The position numbers were made by a program, and so were the translations under genes. Below, piece by piece: positions 7,678 through 15,666 of a stretch of 64,000 nucleotides of DNA. The DNA comes from Catenulispora sp. EB89 (GTDB lineage Bacteria > Actinomycetota > Actinomycetes > Streptomycetales > Catenulisporaceae). The stretch spans positions 62,001-126,000 of the forward strand of contig NZ_JBGCCU010000030.1 in assembly GCF_041261445.1 (NCBI RefSeq), written 5' to 3'. Position 1 is the first letter of the stretch; every line of letters starts with the position of its first letter. The notes under the pieces were generated by a model. It saw nothing but the letters and a program-made list of their open reading frames with translations, was not told where the DNA came from and did not search any database.

Positions 7678-8031
7678 CTAGCCGGCGATGAGGTCGAACT
7701 CGTTGCCCTCGACGTCGGCGAAGGTGGTCCATCGGGCGGTGCCGCGCTGGACTTCGTTGAGTTCGGTCGCGCCGAGGCTGAGCAGGCGCTCGCGTTCGGC
7801 GTGGTAGTCGTCGGCGATCAGGTCCGGGTGGAAGCGGTTCTTCGTGGTCTTGGCCTCGGGGACCCGATGGAAGGACAGTCGTGGTCCGCCGGCGGGGTCG
7901 TCGGCCTCGACGACGGCGTCGTTCTCGTCGGCGCCGGCAGCCACTTGGCGGCCGAGGGCGGTGGCCCAGAAATGCGCGGTGCGGGCGGCGTTGGCGGCGT
8001 CGAACGACGCGCCGAAGAAGGTCGTGCTCAT
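7678..8031 (-). CDS. VOC (glyoxalase/bleomycin-resistance) superfamily protein
   Basis: A 117-residue single-domain VOC protein. It shows the beta-alpha-beta-beta-beta pattern: FFGASFDAANAARTAHFWATALG, then GPRLSFHRVPEAKTTKNRFHPDL, and ending TTFADVEGNEFDLI, which is typical of the VOC group with KNRxHxD ...D.EGNEFC/D.... Metal-ligand positions are partly present (His in NRFHPDL, Glu in GNEFDL). The reaction cannot be deduced. GGGAG precedes ATG 8031. It is first in a two-gene operon with the DUF427 gene, divergent from SDR 8242. AGAC/GTCT sites between them suggest joint control by the TetR at 10890. Confidence 0.8.
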   Translation of the reverse strand: MSTTFFGASFDAANAARTAHFWATALGRQVAAGADENDAVVEADDPAGGPRLSFHRVPEAKTTKNRFHPDLIADDYHAERERLLSLGATELNEVQRGTARWTTFADVEGNEFDLIAG

Positions 8032-8060
8032 GCGTGGCTCCCTGCTCTCGGCGGTTGATC

Positions 8061-8074
8061 AGACCAGTCTGTCT
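8061..8074. promoter_or_regulatory. AGAC/GTCT operator-like site near the VOC promoter
   Basis: AGACCAGTCTGTCT lies 30 bp upstream of the VOC start. AGAC-CA-GTCT is a 4-2-4 inverted repeat and a second GTCT follows. The same half-sites recur at 8201-8222, 10796-10809 and 10858-10875. Confidence 0.5.
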
Positions 8075-8200
8075 ATTCCGTGTATTTGATCGTAGGTGGC
8101 GGCTTTCTGCCATGTCAAACCACGGTTAAACGGCCTAGTCTGTCGCCCACTGTCGCCACGATTTGACGAGACAGGACGGGGCTGCTTAGCTGAAGTAGGG

Positions 8201-8222
8201 GATTAGACAGACCGGTCTAATC
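8201..8222. promoter_or_regulatory. Palindromic operator-like site at the SDR promoter
   Basis: GATTAGAC and GTCTAATC are perfect 8-bp inverted arms separated by AGACCG; the perfect 10-bp palindrome AGACCGGTCT lies at 8209-8218. It ends 20 bp before the SDR start at 8242, a position suited to repression. The likely ligand-responsive repressor is the TetR at 10890. Confidence 0.65.
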
Positions 8223-8241
8223 AATCGACGGAGGCGTCATC

Positions 8242-8961
8242 ATGTCCGAGACACGCACAGCCCTGGTCACAGGCGCGACGTCCGGTATCGGCCGGGCCGC
8301 AGCGCTGAAGCTCGGCCGGGACGGATTCAAGGTCCTGGTCAACGGCCGGGACGCCGAGCGCGGGGCCGCGGTCGTCAAGGAGATCGAGAACGCCGGCGGC
8401 AGTGCCGAGTTCGTTGCCGCCGACCTCTCCGACGTCCGCGCCATCGGGGAGCTGGTGGCTGCGGCCGGGGATGTCGACGTCCTGGTCAACAACGCCGGGT
8501 TCTCCTGGTTCGGCCCCACGCCCGACCTGGACCCCGACCGGTTCGACGAGCTGTTCGCCGCCAACGTCCGCAGCGCGTACTACCTCACCGCCGCCATCGC
8601 GCCGAAGATGGCCGAACGCGGGCGGGGAAGCATCATCAACCTCGGCAGCATGGTCGGTCAGATCGGCCTGTCCGGGAGCGCCGCCTACAGCGCCACCAAG
8701 GCCGCGCTGGCCGCGTTGACCCGGTCCTGGGCCGCCGAGTACAGCCCGCGCGGCGTGCGCGTCAACACCATCGCCCCCGGACCGGCCTACACCGGCGGGG
8801 CGGCGGCAGACCGTATCGCGGCCCTGGGTAAGACCACCCTTTTGTCCCGGGCGGCAGACGCCGAGGAGATCGGGGACGCCATCGCGTTCCTGGCCTCACC
8901 GGCCGCCGGATACATCACCGGCGCCGTCATCCCCGTCGACGGTGGACGCACCGCCGTCTGA
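8242..8961 (+). CDS. SDR family NAD(P)-dependent oxidoreductase (first of the TetR cluster)
   Basis: A 239-residue classical SDR. The cofactor motif TGATSGIG is at ~12, LVNNAG at ~80, and the active-site Ser (LGSM), then YSATK with catalytic Tyr and Lys near residues 150-154. It ends with the family's ITGAVIPVDGG. NGRDAERG after beta-2 suggests NADP(H). GGAGG precedes ATG 8242. A second SDR starts 46 bp downstream and a hydrolase after that. It is strikingly similar along its length to the SDR at 18110 (shared RSWAAE, SWFGPT, GRGSIINLGSM), so the two are paralogues in separate modules. Substrate unknown. Confidence 0.88.
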   Translation: MSETRTALVTGATSGIGRAAALKLGRDGFKVLVNGRDAERGAAVVKEIENAGGSAEFVAADLSDVRAIGELVAAAGDVDVLVNNAGFSWFGPTPDLDPDRFDELFAANVRSAYYLTAAIAPKMAERGRGSIINLGSMVGQIGLSGSAAYSATKAALAALTRSWAAEYSPRGVRVNTIAPGPAYTGGAAADRIAALGKTTLLSRAADAEEIGDAIAFLASPAAGYITGAVIPVDGGRTAV

Positions 8962-9007
8962 CCCGCGCTACATCGCACGAAACTCACCCACTCGCAGGAG
9001 CAAGAAC

Positions 9008-9754
9008 ATGGACCAGCCTGTCGTTTTGATCACCGGTGCGCTCACTGGCATCGGCCGGGCCGCCGCCGTCGCCTTCGCGAAGAAGGGGGCGAACGTGGTC
9101 GTCACCGGTCGGCGCGACGAGGTCGGCAGGGAACTCGTCGAGGAGCTGCGCGGCCTCGGCGCGGAGGCCGAGTTCATCAACGCCGACGTCCGTCAGGACG
9201 AGGACGTCCGCGCCATGGTCGACCAGACCGTCGCACGGTTCGGCCGGCTGGATGTCGCTGTCAACAACGCCGGCACCGAAGGCCGGCCCGGCCCGATCAC
9301 CGATCAGAGCCCCCAGAGCGTCAACGACACGTTCGACACGAACGTCCTGGGCGTCGTCCTGAGCATGAAGCACCAGGTGCGGGTCATGCAGGAGCAGGGC
9401 AGCGGCAGCATCGTCAACATCTCCTCGACCTACGGGCATGAGGGTGCGGCCGGGGCCTCGGTCTACGTCGGCAGCAAGCACGCCGTGGAGGGCATCACCA
9501 AGTCGGTGGCGCTGGAGGTCGCGAAGGCGGGGATCCGGGTCAACGCCGTCGCCCCCGGCCCCACGGACACCGGCATGCTGACCCGGTTCACCGGGACCCC
9601 GCAGAACAAGGCGGCCCTGGTGACGCAGGTCCCGCTGGACCGCCTCGGCCTGTCCGAAGAACTCGCCGACGCGATCGTGTTCATCGCATCGAACCAGGCC
9701 TCGTACATCACCGGCCACATCCTCAACGTCGACGGCGGCATGACCACCAACTGA
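9008..9754 (+). CDS. SDR family oxidoreductase (glucose 1-dehydrogenase-like)
   Basis: A 248-residue classical SDR beginning at ATG 9008 (MDQPVVLITGALTGIG). It has TGALTGIG for cofactor binding, AVNNAGTEG at ~85, NISSTYG with the catalytic Ser, YVGSK with Tyr and Lys at ~155-159, and the closing ITGHILNVDGG. VTGRR at the end of beta-2 favours NADP(H). The overall pattern is that of the large glucose-1-dehydrogenase-like SDR group, whose members have many substrates. It lies 46 bp after the first SDR and 103 bp before the alpha/beta hydrolase, presumably in one transcript driven from the 8.2-kb operator. An 11-bp tandem duplication covers its stop codon. Confidence 0.88.
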   Translation: MDQPVVLITGALTGIGRAAAVAFAKKGANVVVTGRRDEVGRELVEELRGLGAEAEFINADVRQDEDVRAMVDQTVARFGRLDVAVNNAGTEGRPGPITDQSPQSVNDTFDTNVLGVVLSMKHQVRVMQEQGSGSIVNISSTYGHEGAAGASVYVGSKHAVEGITKSVALEVAKAGIRVNAVAPGPTDTGMLTRFTGTPQNKAALVTQVPLDRLGLSEELADAIVFIASNQASYITGHILNVDGGMTTN

Positions 9755-9767
9755 TCACCAACTGATC
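9746..9767 (+). repeat. 11-bp tandem duplication across a stop codon
   Basis: ACCAACTGATC is repeated exactly at 9746-9756 and 9757-9767, then ACCA. The first copy contains the TGA of the second SDR. Confidence 0.8.
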
Positions 9768-9857
9768 ACCAGCCAACCGCCGACTGACCACCACCCGGTC
9801 GGCCAACGCACGTCAACAACTGCTCTGCCAACCACAGCTCCGAGGAGAAGCGCCACC

Positions 9858-10712
9858 ATGGGCGACCACACCCACGACACCGCCCCCACCCAGTTCGTCG
9901 AGGCCGGCGGCATCCGCTTCGCCTACCGCCGCTTCGGCGACCCGGCCGCGGGCCGGACCCCGGTCGTGTTCTTCCAGCACTTCATCGGCAACCTCGACGA
10001 CCACGACCCGGCGATCGGCGACGGATTCGCCGCCGACCGCGAGGTCATCCTGTTCAACAACACCGGCGTCGCCTCCACCAGCGGCGTGGTCCCGGACACC
10101 ATCGAGCAGATGGCCACCGACGCCGCAGCCTTCATCGACGCCCTCGGTCTGACGACCGTGGACCTGGTCGGCCACTCCATGGGCGGCCTGGTCGCGCAGC
10201 AAGTCGCCATCCAGCGGCCCGACCTGGCCCGCAGGCTCGTCCTGGTCGGTACCGGGCCCCGCGGGGGCGTCGGCATCGGCGAGACACCGCCGGAGATCGG
10301 CGCGCTGTTCGGCGTCAAGCTTCCCCGGCAGGAGGACATGTGGCTGCCGATCCTGTTCGCCCCGACCGAGACCAGCCAGAAGCTGGGCCGGGAGTACGTC
10401 GAGCGGATCGTGGCCCGCAAGGACCGCGACGCCTCCCCCTTCGGCGAGCAGGTCTACGCCGGCCAGGGCAAGGCCATCCACACCTACGGCACCACCAAGG
10501 ACCCGGCGTACGCGATCCTGAAGAACATCAAGGTCCCGGTCCTGGTGGTCAACGGCACCGACGACATCATCATCGCGACGATCAACTCCTACATCCTCCA
10601 GCAGTTCCTGCCGGACGCCGAGCTGATCCTCTACCCGGACGCCAACCACGGGGCCCACTTCCAGTACCCGGAGCGGTTCGTGACCCACACGAAGCTGTTC
10701 CTCGACAGGTAG
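9858..10712 (+). CDS. Alpha/beta hydrolase
   Basis: A 284-residue alpha/beta hydrolase. The nucleophile elbow is GHSMGG (Ser ~100), the acid is probably Asp in NGTDDI (~236) and the His is in NHGAH (~262). The oxyanion region reads FFQHFIGNLDDHDP. NNTGVASTSG after the second strand resembles the haloperoxidase/esterase group of non-heme type with S-D-H triad. CGAGGAGAAG precedes ATG 9858. It is third in the SDR-SDR-hydrolase transcript and is followed by a strong terminator, so it closes the operon. The partners suggest oxidation or reduction of a hydrophobic ester or lactone, but nothing identifies the compound. Confidence 0.82.
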   Translation: MGDHTHDTAPTQFVEAGGIRFAYRRFGDPAAGRTPVVFFQHFIGNLDDHDPAIGDGFAADREVILFNNTGVASTSGVVPDTIEQMATDAAAFIDALGLTTVDLVGHSMGGLVAQQVAIQRPDLARRLVLVGTGPRGGVGIGETPPEIGALFGVKLPRQEDMWLPILFAPTETSQKLGREYVERIVARKDRDASPFGEQVYAGQGKAIHTYGTTKDPAYAILKNIKVPVLVVNGTDDIIIATINSYILQQFLPDAELILYPDANHGAHFQYPERFVTHTKLFLDR

Positions 10713-10744
10713 CAGACAGGCGGCCCGGACAGCGGCCGCGCAAA

Positions 10745-10781
10745 CCAGAGGCGGTCACCAGAGCCCGGAGACCGCCTCTGG
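10745..10781 (+). terminator. Terminator closing the SDR-hydrolase operon
   Basis: CCAGAGGCGGTC (10745-10756) and GACCGCCTCTGG (10770-10781) form a perfect 12-bp stem with a 13-nt loop, 33 nt behind the hydrolase stop. It insulates the operon from the TetR gene. Confidence 0.85.
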
Positions 10782-10795
10782 CGCGTTGCTCGGGA

Positions 10796-10875
10796 AGACA
10801 GGTCTGTCTACTGTTGTTGGACCGGGTAGGAGGCGAAAAGCCCCCGAATGGAGTACTAGACTGTACCGTCAGTCT
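10796..10875. promoter_or_regulatory. Two operator-like inverted repeats before the TetR gene
   Basis: AGACAG-GT-CTGTCT at 10796-10809 and AGACTG-TACCGT-CAGTCT at 10858-10875 share AGAC/GTCT half-sites with the sites at 8061 and 8201. The second ends 14 bp before the TetR ATG, pointing to autoregulation. Confidence 0.6.
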
Positions 10876-10889
10876 GAAAGAAGGAATCC

Positions 10890-11483
10890 ATGCCCACCAA
10901 GGTCAAGGCGGCGAACGCTTCACCGAAGCCGTCCGTGCGCGAACGCCTGCTCGACGCCGCCGACGAACTGTTCTACAGCGAAGGCATCCAGACTGTCGGC
11001 ATCGACCGCGTCGTGCAGAAGGCCGGTGTCGCCAAGGCCTCGCTCTACAACGTGTTCGGCAGCAAAGACGAACTGGTCCAGGCCTACCTGGACGCCCGCA
11101 CGGACCGTACCCGCGAGGGCGTCGAGCGCACCCTGACCCGGTTCCGCACCCCGCGCGAGCGCCTGCTGGGGGTCTTCGACGCCCAAGGCCAGATCTTCAC
11201 CGAGCCCGGCTTCAACGGCTGCGCGCACATCACCGCCAGCGCCGAGGCCCAGCCTGGCAGCCCGGTCGAGTGTGCCACGGACCGGTACCGGAAGTGGGTG
11301 CGGACGATGTTCACCGACCTGGCCCGGGAGGCCGGCGTCGCCGACTACGAAGGCCTCGCGCGGCAGCTGCACCTGTTGTACGACGGCGCGGGGGTCTCAG
11401 CCCGCATGGACCGCGACCCCTCGGCGGCCACGACCGCCCGTGCGGCGGCCGCCGCGCTGTTCGACGCGGCGGTCAAAGAGTAG
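10890..11483 (+). CDS. TetR/AcrR family transcriptional regulator
   Basis: A 197-residue regulator. The N-terminal HTH spans about residues 15-60: RERLLDAADELFYSEGIQTVG, then VVQKAGVAKASLYNVFGSKDELV, the textbook TetR recognition helix. The C-terminal ligand domain has FNGCAHITASAE. GAAAGAAGG precedes ATG 10890. It lies behind the terminator of the SDR-SDR-hydrolase operon and is transcribed separately. Two AGAC/GTCT palindromes precede it, and related ones sit in the 8.03-8.24 kb divergent promoter, so it most likely represses itself, the SDR operon and the VOC-DUF427 operon. The inducing ligand is unknown, perhaps the SDR substrate. Confidence 0.9.
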   Translation: MPTKVKAANASPKPSVRERLLDAADELFYSEGIQTVGIDRVVQKAGVAKASLYNVFGSKDELVQAYLDARTDRTREGVERTLTRFRTPRERLLGVFDAQGQIFTEPGFNGCAHITASAEAQPGSPVECATDRYRKWVRTMFTDLAREAGVADYEGLARQLHLLYDGAGVSARMDRDPSAATTARAAAAALFDAAVKE

Positions 11484-11644
11484 GACGCGGTCGACGCGAG
11501 GCAGTGATCTGAGCAGACGCCGTCCCACCGAGGACGATTTCCGCCGGGCGCATCCCGAGCGCACGTCGCCGACCGCGACCACCAGCGCGGCCAGGTCGAA
11601 ACACATCGCCACCACGCCGGCCTGAAGGCGTTCACGAAGCCCGA

Positions 11645-11692
11645 GCCGAGGCCCGTGCCGAGGCCCGCGCCGAGGCCCGAGCCGAGGCCCGC
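11645..11692 (+). repeat. Four 12-bp tandem repeats in an intergenic region
   Basis: GCCGAGGCCCGN occurs four times head to tail (11645-11656, 11657-11668, 11669-11680, 11681-11692), with only the last base varying. The 338-bp stretch between 11483 and 11822 holds this array and otherwise no supported gene. Confidence 0.9.
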
Positions 11693-11821
11693 GCGAGAAG
11701 AACGCCACAACGGGACGGGCTGGCTGAGGGTGGTGCTGGCATCACCAGTTTTAGCGCCTCTGAGCTGCGGAATCGCGGATAACGTTGATCTGGCGGTGCT
11801 CGAACGAATGAGGGAGATGCC

Positions 11822-12946
11822 ATGTTCAACTACTTCCCGAACAACTACATGTGGTCGGGCGCGGTGATGCTGTCGGTCATGGCCGGCGGAGAGCTGGGGC
11901 AGATCGATCACGTCCTGGCTCCCTTGCGCGAAGCCGAGCCGGATCCCGAGGCGTGGACGAAGGCCTGGGACAGCGCCGGCGCGCTCCAGGCGGGGTTCGC
12001 CGAGGAGGATCTGCGCCGCGGATACCGGCGCAGCGCGAGTGCGCGCTATCTGCGGGCTTCCAACTACTACCTGACCGGCGAGCGGCAGACTCCGCCGGGC
12101 CCGGCGAAGACGAACAGCTACCAACACGCGCTCACCGCGTTCGCCAAGGCCGTCGAGCTCATGCCCCAGCCACTGGAGCGCGTGGAGATCGACTCGCCGG
12201 ACGGCATCCTGCCCGGCTACCTCATTCCCGCCCGCGCCTCTGGCCCCGACCAGAGACCGGCGCCGGTGGTGATCTTCTACAACGGGTTCGACGTCACCAA
12301 GGAACTGCTCTACGGGTTCATCCGCGAAGAATTCGCCGACCGGGGCATCGCCTGCCTGGTGATCGACACCCCCGGCACCGGGGAGCCGCTGCGCCTGCGC
12401 GGCGTCCCCTCTCGTCCGGACTACGAGGTGCCCACCACCGCGATCGTGGACTACCTCGTGACGCGCCCGGACATCGACCCGGAGAGGATCGGCTTGCTGG
12501 CCATCAGCCTCGGCGGCTACTACGGGCCGCGCGGCGCCGCCTTCGAGCACCGGATCAAGGCCTGCGCCGCCTGGGGCGGAGTGTTCGACTACGGCGCCGT
12601 CTGGCAGCGGCGCTGGGAGACCCGGTCCAAGACCGTCTCGGTGCCGTTCTGGCAGCTGCCGTGGGTGATGGGCGCCGACACGATGGAGCAGGCCCTGGAC
12701 AAGGTCAAGGCGTTCCATCTCGCTGAGGCGCTGCCGCACCTGACCCAGCCGTTCCTGATCGTGCACGGTGCGAACGACAAGGCCATCCCGCTTTCAGACG
12801 CGCAGCAGGCGATCGAGGCAGCCGGCTCCGCCGACAAGGAACTGGTGGTGCTCGACGGCGTCAACGGCGGCGCGGAGCACTGCAACGTCGATGACCCCGA
12901 CCCCGTGCGGCAGCTGATCGCCGACTGGTTCGCCGAGCGTCTGTGA
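11822..12946 (+). CDS. FrsA/DUF1100-like alpha/beta hydrolase
   Basis: A 374-residue hydrolase with a helical N-terminal extension of ~130 residues followed by an alpha/beta hydrolase core. The core shows PVVIFYNGFDVTKE (oxyanion strand and loop), DTPGTGEP, the nucleophile elbow AISLGGYYG (Ser ~228), HGANDKAIP (Asp ~322) and GAEHCN (His ~355). This layout matches the 2,6-dihydroxypseudooxynicotine hydrolase / esterase FrsA group, which cleaves C-C or ester bonds in aromatic catabolism or acts as a general esterase. AGGGAGA precedes ATG 11822. The HTH regulator overlaps its stop codon, so the pair is co-transcribed. The actual substrate is unknown. Confidence 0.8.
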   Translation: MFNYFPNNYMWSGAVMLSVMAGGELGQIDHVLAPLREAEPDPEAWTKAWDSAGALQAGFAEEDLRRGYRRSASARYLRASNYYLTGERQTPPGPAKTNSYQHALTAFAKAVELMPQPLERVEIDSPDGILPGYLIPARASGPDQRPAPVVIFYNGFDVTKELLYGFIREEFADRGIACLVIDTPGTGEPLRLRGVPSRPDYEVPTTAIVDYLVTRPDIDPERIGLLAISLGGYYGPRGAAFEHRIKACAAWGGVFDYGAVWQRRWETRSKTVSVPFWQLPWVMGADTMEQALDKVKAFHLAEALPHLTQPFLIVHGANDKAIPLSDAQQAIEAAGSADKELVVLDGVNGGAEHCNVDDPDPVRQLIADWFAERL

Positions 12947-13851
12947 TGGGCGGCACCGGGGTGCTTCGCCGTACGATCGGAGCCGTGGCGGTTCCGGCCA
13001 ACGAACTCGGCGCGACGCTGCGCGCCTGGCGCGAGCGGGTGACCCCCGAGGAGTTCGGGCTCCCTGTCGCCCCGCACCGGCGTGCGCGCGGGCTGCGGCG
13101 CGAAGAGCTGGCCCGTCTGGCCGGTGTGTCCGCCGACTATCTGACTCAGCTCGAGCAGGGCCGGGCCAGCGCGCCTTCGTCGCAGGTGCTGGCCGCGCTC
13201 GCCGGTGCCCTGCGCCTGACCGAAGCCGAACGGGCGCACCTGTTCCGGCTCGCCGGGCGGGTGGAAACCGACGAACAGCGTATTCGCGACACCCTTCCAC
13301 CCGGCGTCCGCCGTCTGGTGGAGCAGCTGTCGGCGAGCCCGGTGGTCGTCTGTGACGCGGGATGGAACCCGATAGCGTGGAACGCGATGTGGGTCGCCGC
13401 GATCGGCGACCCCCTGGAGCGGCCCGAACGCGAACGCAACATAGCGTGGCGCCACTTCACCGGCCTGCCCACGCGCGTCGTGCGCACCCACGCCGAAGAG
13501 CGCGGCTTCGAGGAAGCCGTCGTCGCCGACCTGCGATCGAGCTCCGGCAGATATCCGGAAGACCGCGGACTGGCCCAGCTGATCGCCGACATGTGCGAGG
13601 CCAGCCCGAGATTCCGCAGCCTGTGGGAGAAGCGTCACGTCGGCGTTTACGACCAGGAACGCAAAACCATCGATCATCCCGAGCTGGGCATGCTGTTCGT
13701 GGACTGCGACGTGCTCACCACCCATCGCAGCGACCTGCGGGTGGTCGTCTACACCGCGGCCCCCGGCAGCCCATCGGAGAAGGCGCTGGACGAACTCAGC
13801 GCGGCATGGGGCGGCAGGCGGTCGCTGATAGACCTCCCGCGCCGACGGTGA
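12943..13851 (+). CDS. Helix-turn-helix regulator, MmyB-like (XRE HTH plus ligand domain)
   Basis: A protein of up to 302 residues with an XRE-type HTH (RRARGLRREELARLAGVSADYL, ~45-70, then QLEQGR) and a C-terminal PAS-like ligand domain of the MmyB/MLTR type (WNPIAWNAMW, GRYPEDRGLAQLIADM, FRSLWEKRHVG). ATG 12943 overlaps the hydrolase stop; GTG 12985 (VAVPANELG) is a plausible alternative 14 codons later. From family knowledge these regulators sit next to SDR or hydrolase genes and bind small hydrophobic ligands. Here the overlap suggests control of the hydrolase. It is the first of two such regulators in the window (the other at 40.5-41.4 kb). Confidence 0.85.
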   Translation: MMGGTGVLRRTIGAVAVPANELGATLRAWRERVTPEEFGLPVAPHRRARGLRREELARLAGVSADYLTQLEQGRASAPSSQVLAALAGALRLTEAERAHLFRLAGRVETDEQRIRDTLPPGVRRLVEQLSASPVVVCDAGWNPIAWNAMWVAAIGDPLERPERERNIAWRHFTGLPTRVVRTHAEERGFEEAVVADLRSSSGRYPEDRGLAQLIADMCEASPRFRSLWEKRHVGVYDQERKTIDHPELGMLFVDCDVLTTHRSDLRVVVYTAAPGSPSEKALDELSAAWGGRRSLIDLPRRR

Positions 13852-13903
13852 CATGCGACGGATGTGAGGGGACGGCCTGCCTCCGTCACCGTGAACACCC
13901 GGT

Positions 13904-14308
13904 TCAGGCCAGCCTCTTGAGCAGATCGTGGAGCGTGCGCACCTCGTCCTCGCTGTAGCCGGACAACGCGGTGCGCATCGTCTGCGCCACCGCGCCGTCG
14001 CACGCTTTCAGCATCTCTGCTCCCTCAGGGGTGGCCCGGTGCAGGATGGCCTTGCCGTGTCCGCTGCGACGCGCCAGAAGGCCACGCTGCTCCAATCGGG
14101 TGACCACCGCGCCTGCGGACTGGTCGGACTGCCCGGTCAGCAGTGCGAGCGCGTGGGTCGAGGAGTCCGGATTCGCGGCGACCGCGTTGAGCATGCCCCA
14201 CTGCGGCAGCGTCATCTCCCACCGGGCGAGTACCGCCTCGCAACTGGTCTGCTTGCGCAGCTGGGCGCGGCGTAGCAGCACCGCGATCTCGATCATCTCC
14301 TCATCCAC
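13904..14308 (-). CDS. MarR family transcriptional regulator
   Basis: A 134-residue winged-helix protein. It shows LTLPQWGMLNAVAANP, then LALLTGQSDQSAGAVVTRLEQRGLLARR, which covers the MarR recognition helix and wing, and ends in a dimerisation helix. It begins at GTG 14308 or at ATG 14296 four codons later. It is divergent from the amidohydrolase at 14384, with an inverted repeat CACTA/TAGTG in the 75-bp gap, so it probably represses the two amidohydrolase genes and itself. Its inducer is likely an aromatic or phenolic compound, as for most MarR proteins; this is inference only. Confidence 0.85.
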   Translation of the reverse strand: MDEEMIEIAVLLRRAQLRKQTSCEAVLARWEMTLPQWGMLNAVAANPDSSTHALALLTGQSDQSAGAVVTRLEQRGLLARRSGHGKAILHRATPEGAEMLKACDGAVAQTMRTALSGYSEDEVRTLHDLLKRLA

Positions 14309-14343
14309 CCGGCAATCCTATCCAGCGTCTACTGACCCATGTA

Positions 14344-14369
14344 CACTAACCAGTATATACGAACTAGTG
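14344..14369. promoter_or_regulatory. Probable MarR operator in the divergent promoter
   Basis: CACTA (14344-14348) and TAGTG (14365-14369) are inverted arms around an A/T-rich core with CCAGTATATACG, the only such A/T-rich stretch nearby. It lies between the divergent MarR and amidohydrolase starts. Confidence 0.5.
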
Positions 14370-14383
14370 GATAGGTGATCCGG

Positions 14384-15589
14384 ATGAACGAGTTCGTCAT
14401 AGCCGGCGCGCAGGTTTTCGACGGCGAGCGGCGGCTGGGCGCGGTGGACGTGCAGGTCGCGAACGGGGTGATCACGTCAGTCGGCGGCACTCGGGTGCCA
14501 GGTGCCGCGGTGGTGGACGCGACGGGAGCGACGTTGCTGCCTGGCCTGATCGACGCTCACACACACAGCGACGAGTCCGCCCTGCGTCAGGCGTTGACGT
14601 TCGGCGTCACGACCGAACTGGACCTGACCTCCATGCCGGAGCAGATGATGCCGCTGCGCCGTGTGGCGACCGGCTCCTTCGACATGGCCGACGTCCGCAG
14701 CGCATCTGTCGGCCTCACGCCGCCAGGCGGACACCCACACCAGTTGCGCAAGGGGATGGACGGGCCGTGGCCGACCGCCGCGTCCGTCGCCGAGGTGCCG
14801 GGATTCGTCGCGGGCCGGATCGCCGAGAGCGCCGACTATCTCAAGGTCATGATCGAGGACGGCCGCGTTCTGGGCGCCAGCGTGCCGGTCCTGGCACAGG
14901 ACATCCTGATCGCCGCCGTCCGGGAGGCGCACGCCAACGGGCTCAAGGTCCTGGCCCACGCGCTCACGCTGGAGGCCACCGGGCTGGCGGTCGACGCCGG
15001 CGTGGACGGGCTCACCCACCTGTTCGTCGACGCCCCGCACGCCCCAAAGCTCGTCGAGCGCATCGCCGCGGCCGGCGTCTTCGTCATCCCGACGCTCAGC
15101 ACCCTCGCCTCGATCACCGGGCAGGACGCGTCGGCCGCATTGGCCGCAGACCCACGCGTGCGGCCGAAGGTTCCTCCGGTGTGGCTCGACAGCCTCGCCG
15201 ACACCTGGCGCACCCTCCCGCAGCGCCACTTCGAGTACGTGCTCGCATCGGTGTCGGCGCTCCGCGCAGCCGGTGTCGACGTCCTGGCCGGCACCGACGC
15301 CGCGCACCTCGGCGCCCCCGGCACCGCGCACGGCGCCAGCCTGCACGGCGAACTACGCCTCCTGGTTCGCGCGGGCTTCACGCCGCTCGAAGCTCTGCGT
15401 GCCGCGACGGCACTGACGGCACAGCGCTTCGGCTTGGCCGACCGCGGCCGGATCGACCAGGGCATGCGCGCCGACCTGCTGCTTGTCGACGGCGATCCGA
15501 CCGCGGACGTCGGCGACAGCCTCTCGGTGCGCGCCGTGTGGCGGCAGGGAGTCCGCCTCGACCTCGAGCCGGTCACGTCGATCGCGTGA
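14384..15589 (+). CDS. Metal-dependent amidohydrolase (imidazolonepropionase/prolidase-like)
   Basis: A 401-residue amidohydrolase with a TIM barrel and a small beta-sandwich formed by both ends. Metal ligands are visible: DAHTHSD (HxH, ~62), DYLKVMIEDG where the bridging Lys is expected (~156), LAHALT (~191), LTHLF (~212) and the catalytic Asp in GTDAAH (~306). It ends in DLLLVDGDPTADV, a family hallmark. I prefer ATG 14384 over GTG 14375 because GGATAGG fits it. The subgroup includes carboxypeptidases, organophosphorus hydrolases and the ochratoxin amidase type, so the bond cleaved is likely an amide, but the substrate is open. A second amidohydrolase follows in the same operon. Confidence 0.85.
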   Translation: MNEFVIAGAQVFDGERRLGAVDVQVANGVITSVGGTRVPGAAVVDATGATLLPGLIDAHTHSDESALRQALTFGVTTELDLTSMPEQMMPLRRVATGSFDMADVRSASVGLTPPGGHPHQLRKGMDGPWPTAASVAEVPGFVAGRIAESADYLKVMIEDGRVLGASVPVLAQDILIAAVREAHANGLKVLAHALTLEATGLAVDAGVDGLTHLFVDAPHAPKLVERIAAAGVFVIPTLSTLASITGQDASAALAADPRVRPKVPPVWLDSLADTWRTLPQRHFEYVLASVSALRAAGVDVLAGTDAAHLGAPGTAHGASLHGELRLLVRAGFTPLEALRAATALTAQRFGLADRGRIDQGMRADLLLVDGDPTADVGDSLSVRAVWRQGVRLDLEPVTSIA

Positions 15590-15636
15590 CCCGGACAAGT
15601 ACCCGGACAAGTACCCGGACAGGCACCCGGACAGGC
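15589..15636 (+). repeat. Four 12-bp tandem repeats at an amidohydrolase stop codon
   Basis: ACCCGGACAAGT occurs twice and ACCCGGACAGGC twice, head to tail, starting on the last base of the upstream TGA. The array is in frame with the downstream gene. GTG 15586 overlaps that stop as GTGA, and from there the array would encode Thr-Arg-Thr-Ser/Gly repeats, so an extended start is possible. Confidence 0.9.
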
Positions 15637-15666
15637 CCCGAGACGCAGCGGAAGCGGAGCAGGCAG

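Noticed and set aside
11645-11692. The 12-bp array as a CRISPR or as a coding repeat
   Set aside because: There are no spacers between the units and the frames through it have no start and no continuation into a protein.
13845-13892. ACGGTGAC/GTCACCGT as a terminator between the HTH and MarR genes
   Set aside because: The 8-bp arms are 32 bp apart and one includes the HTH stop codon; too weak to call.
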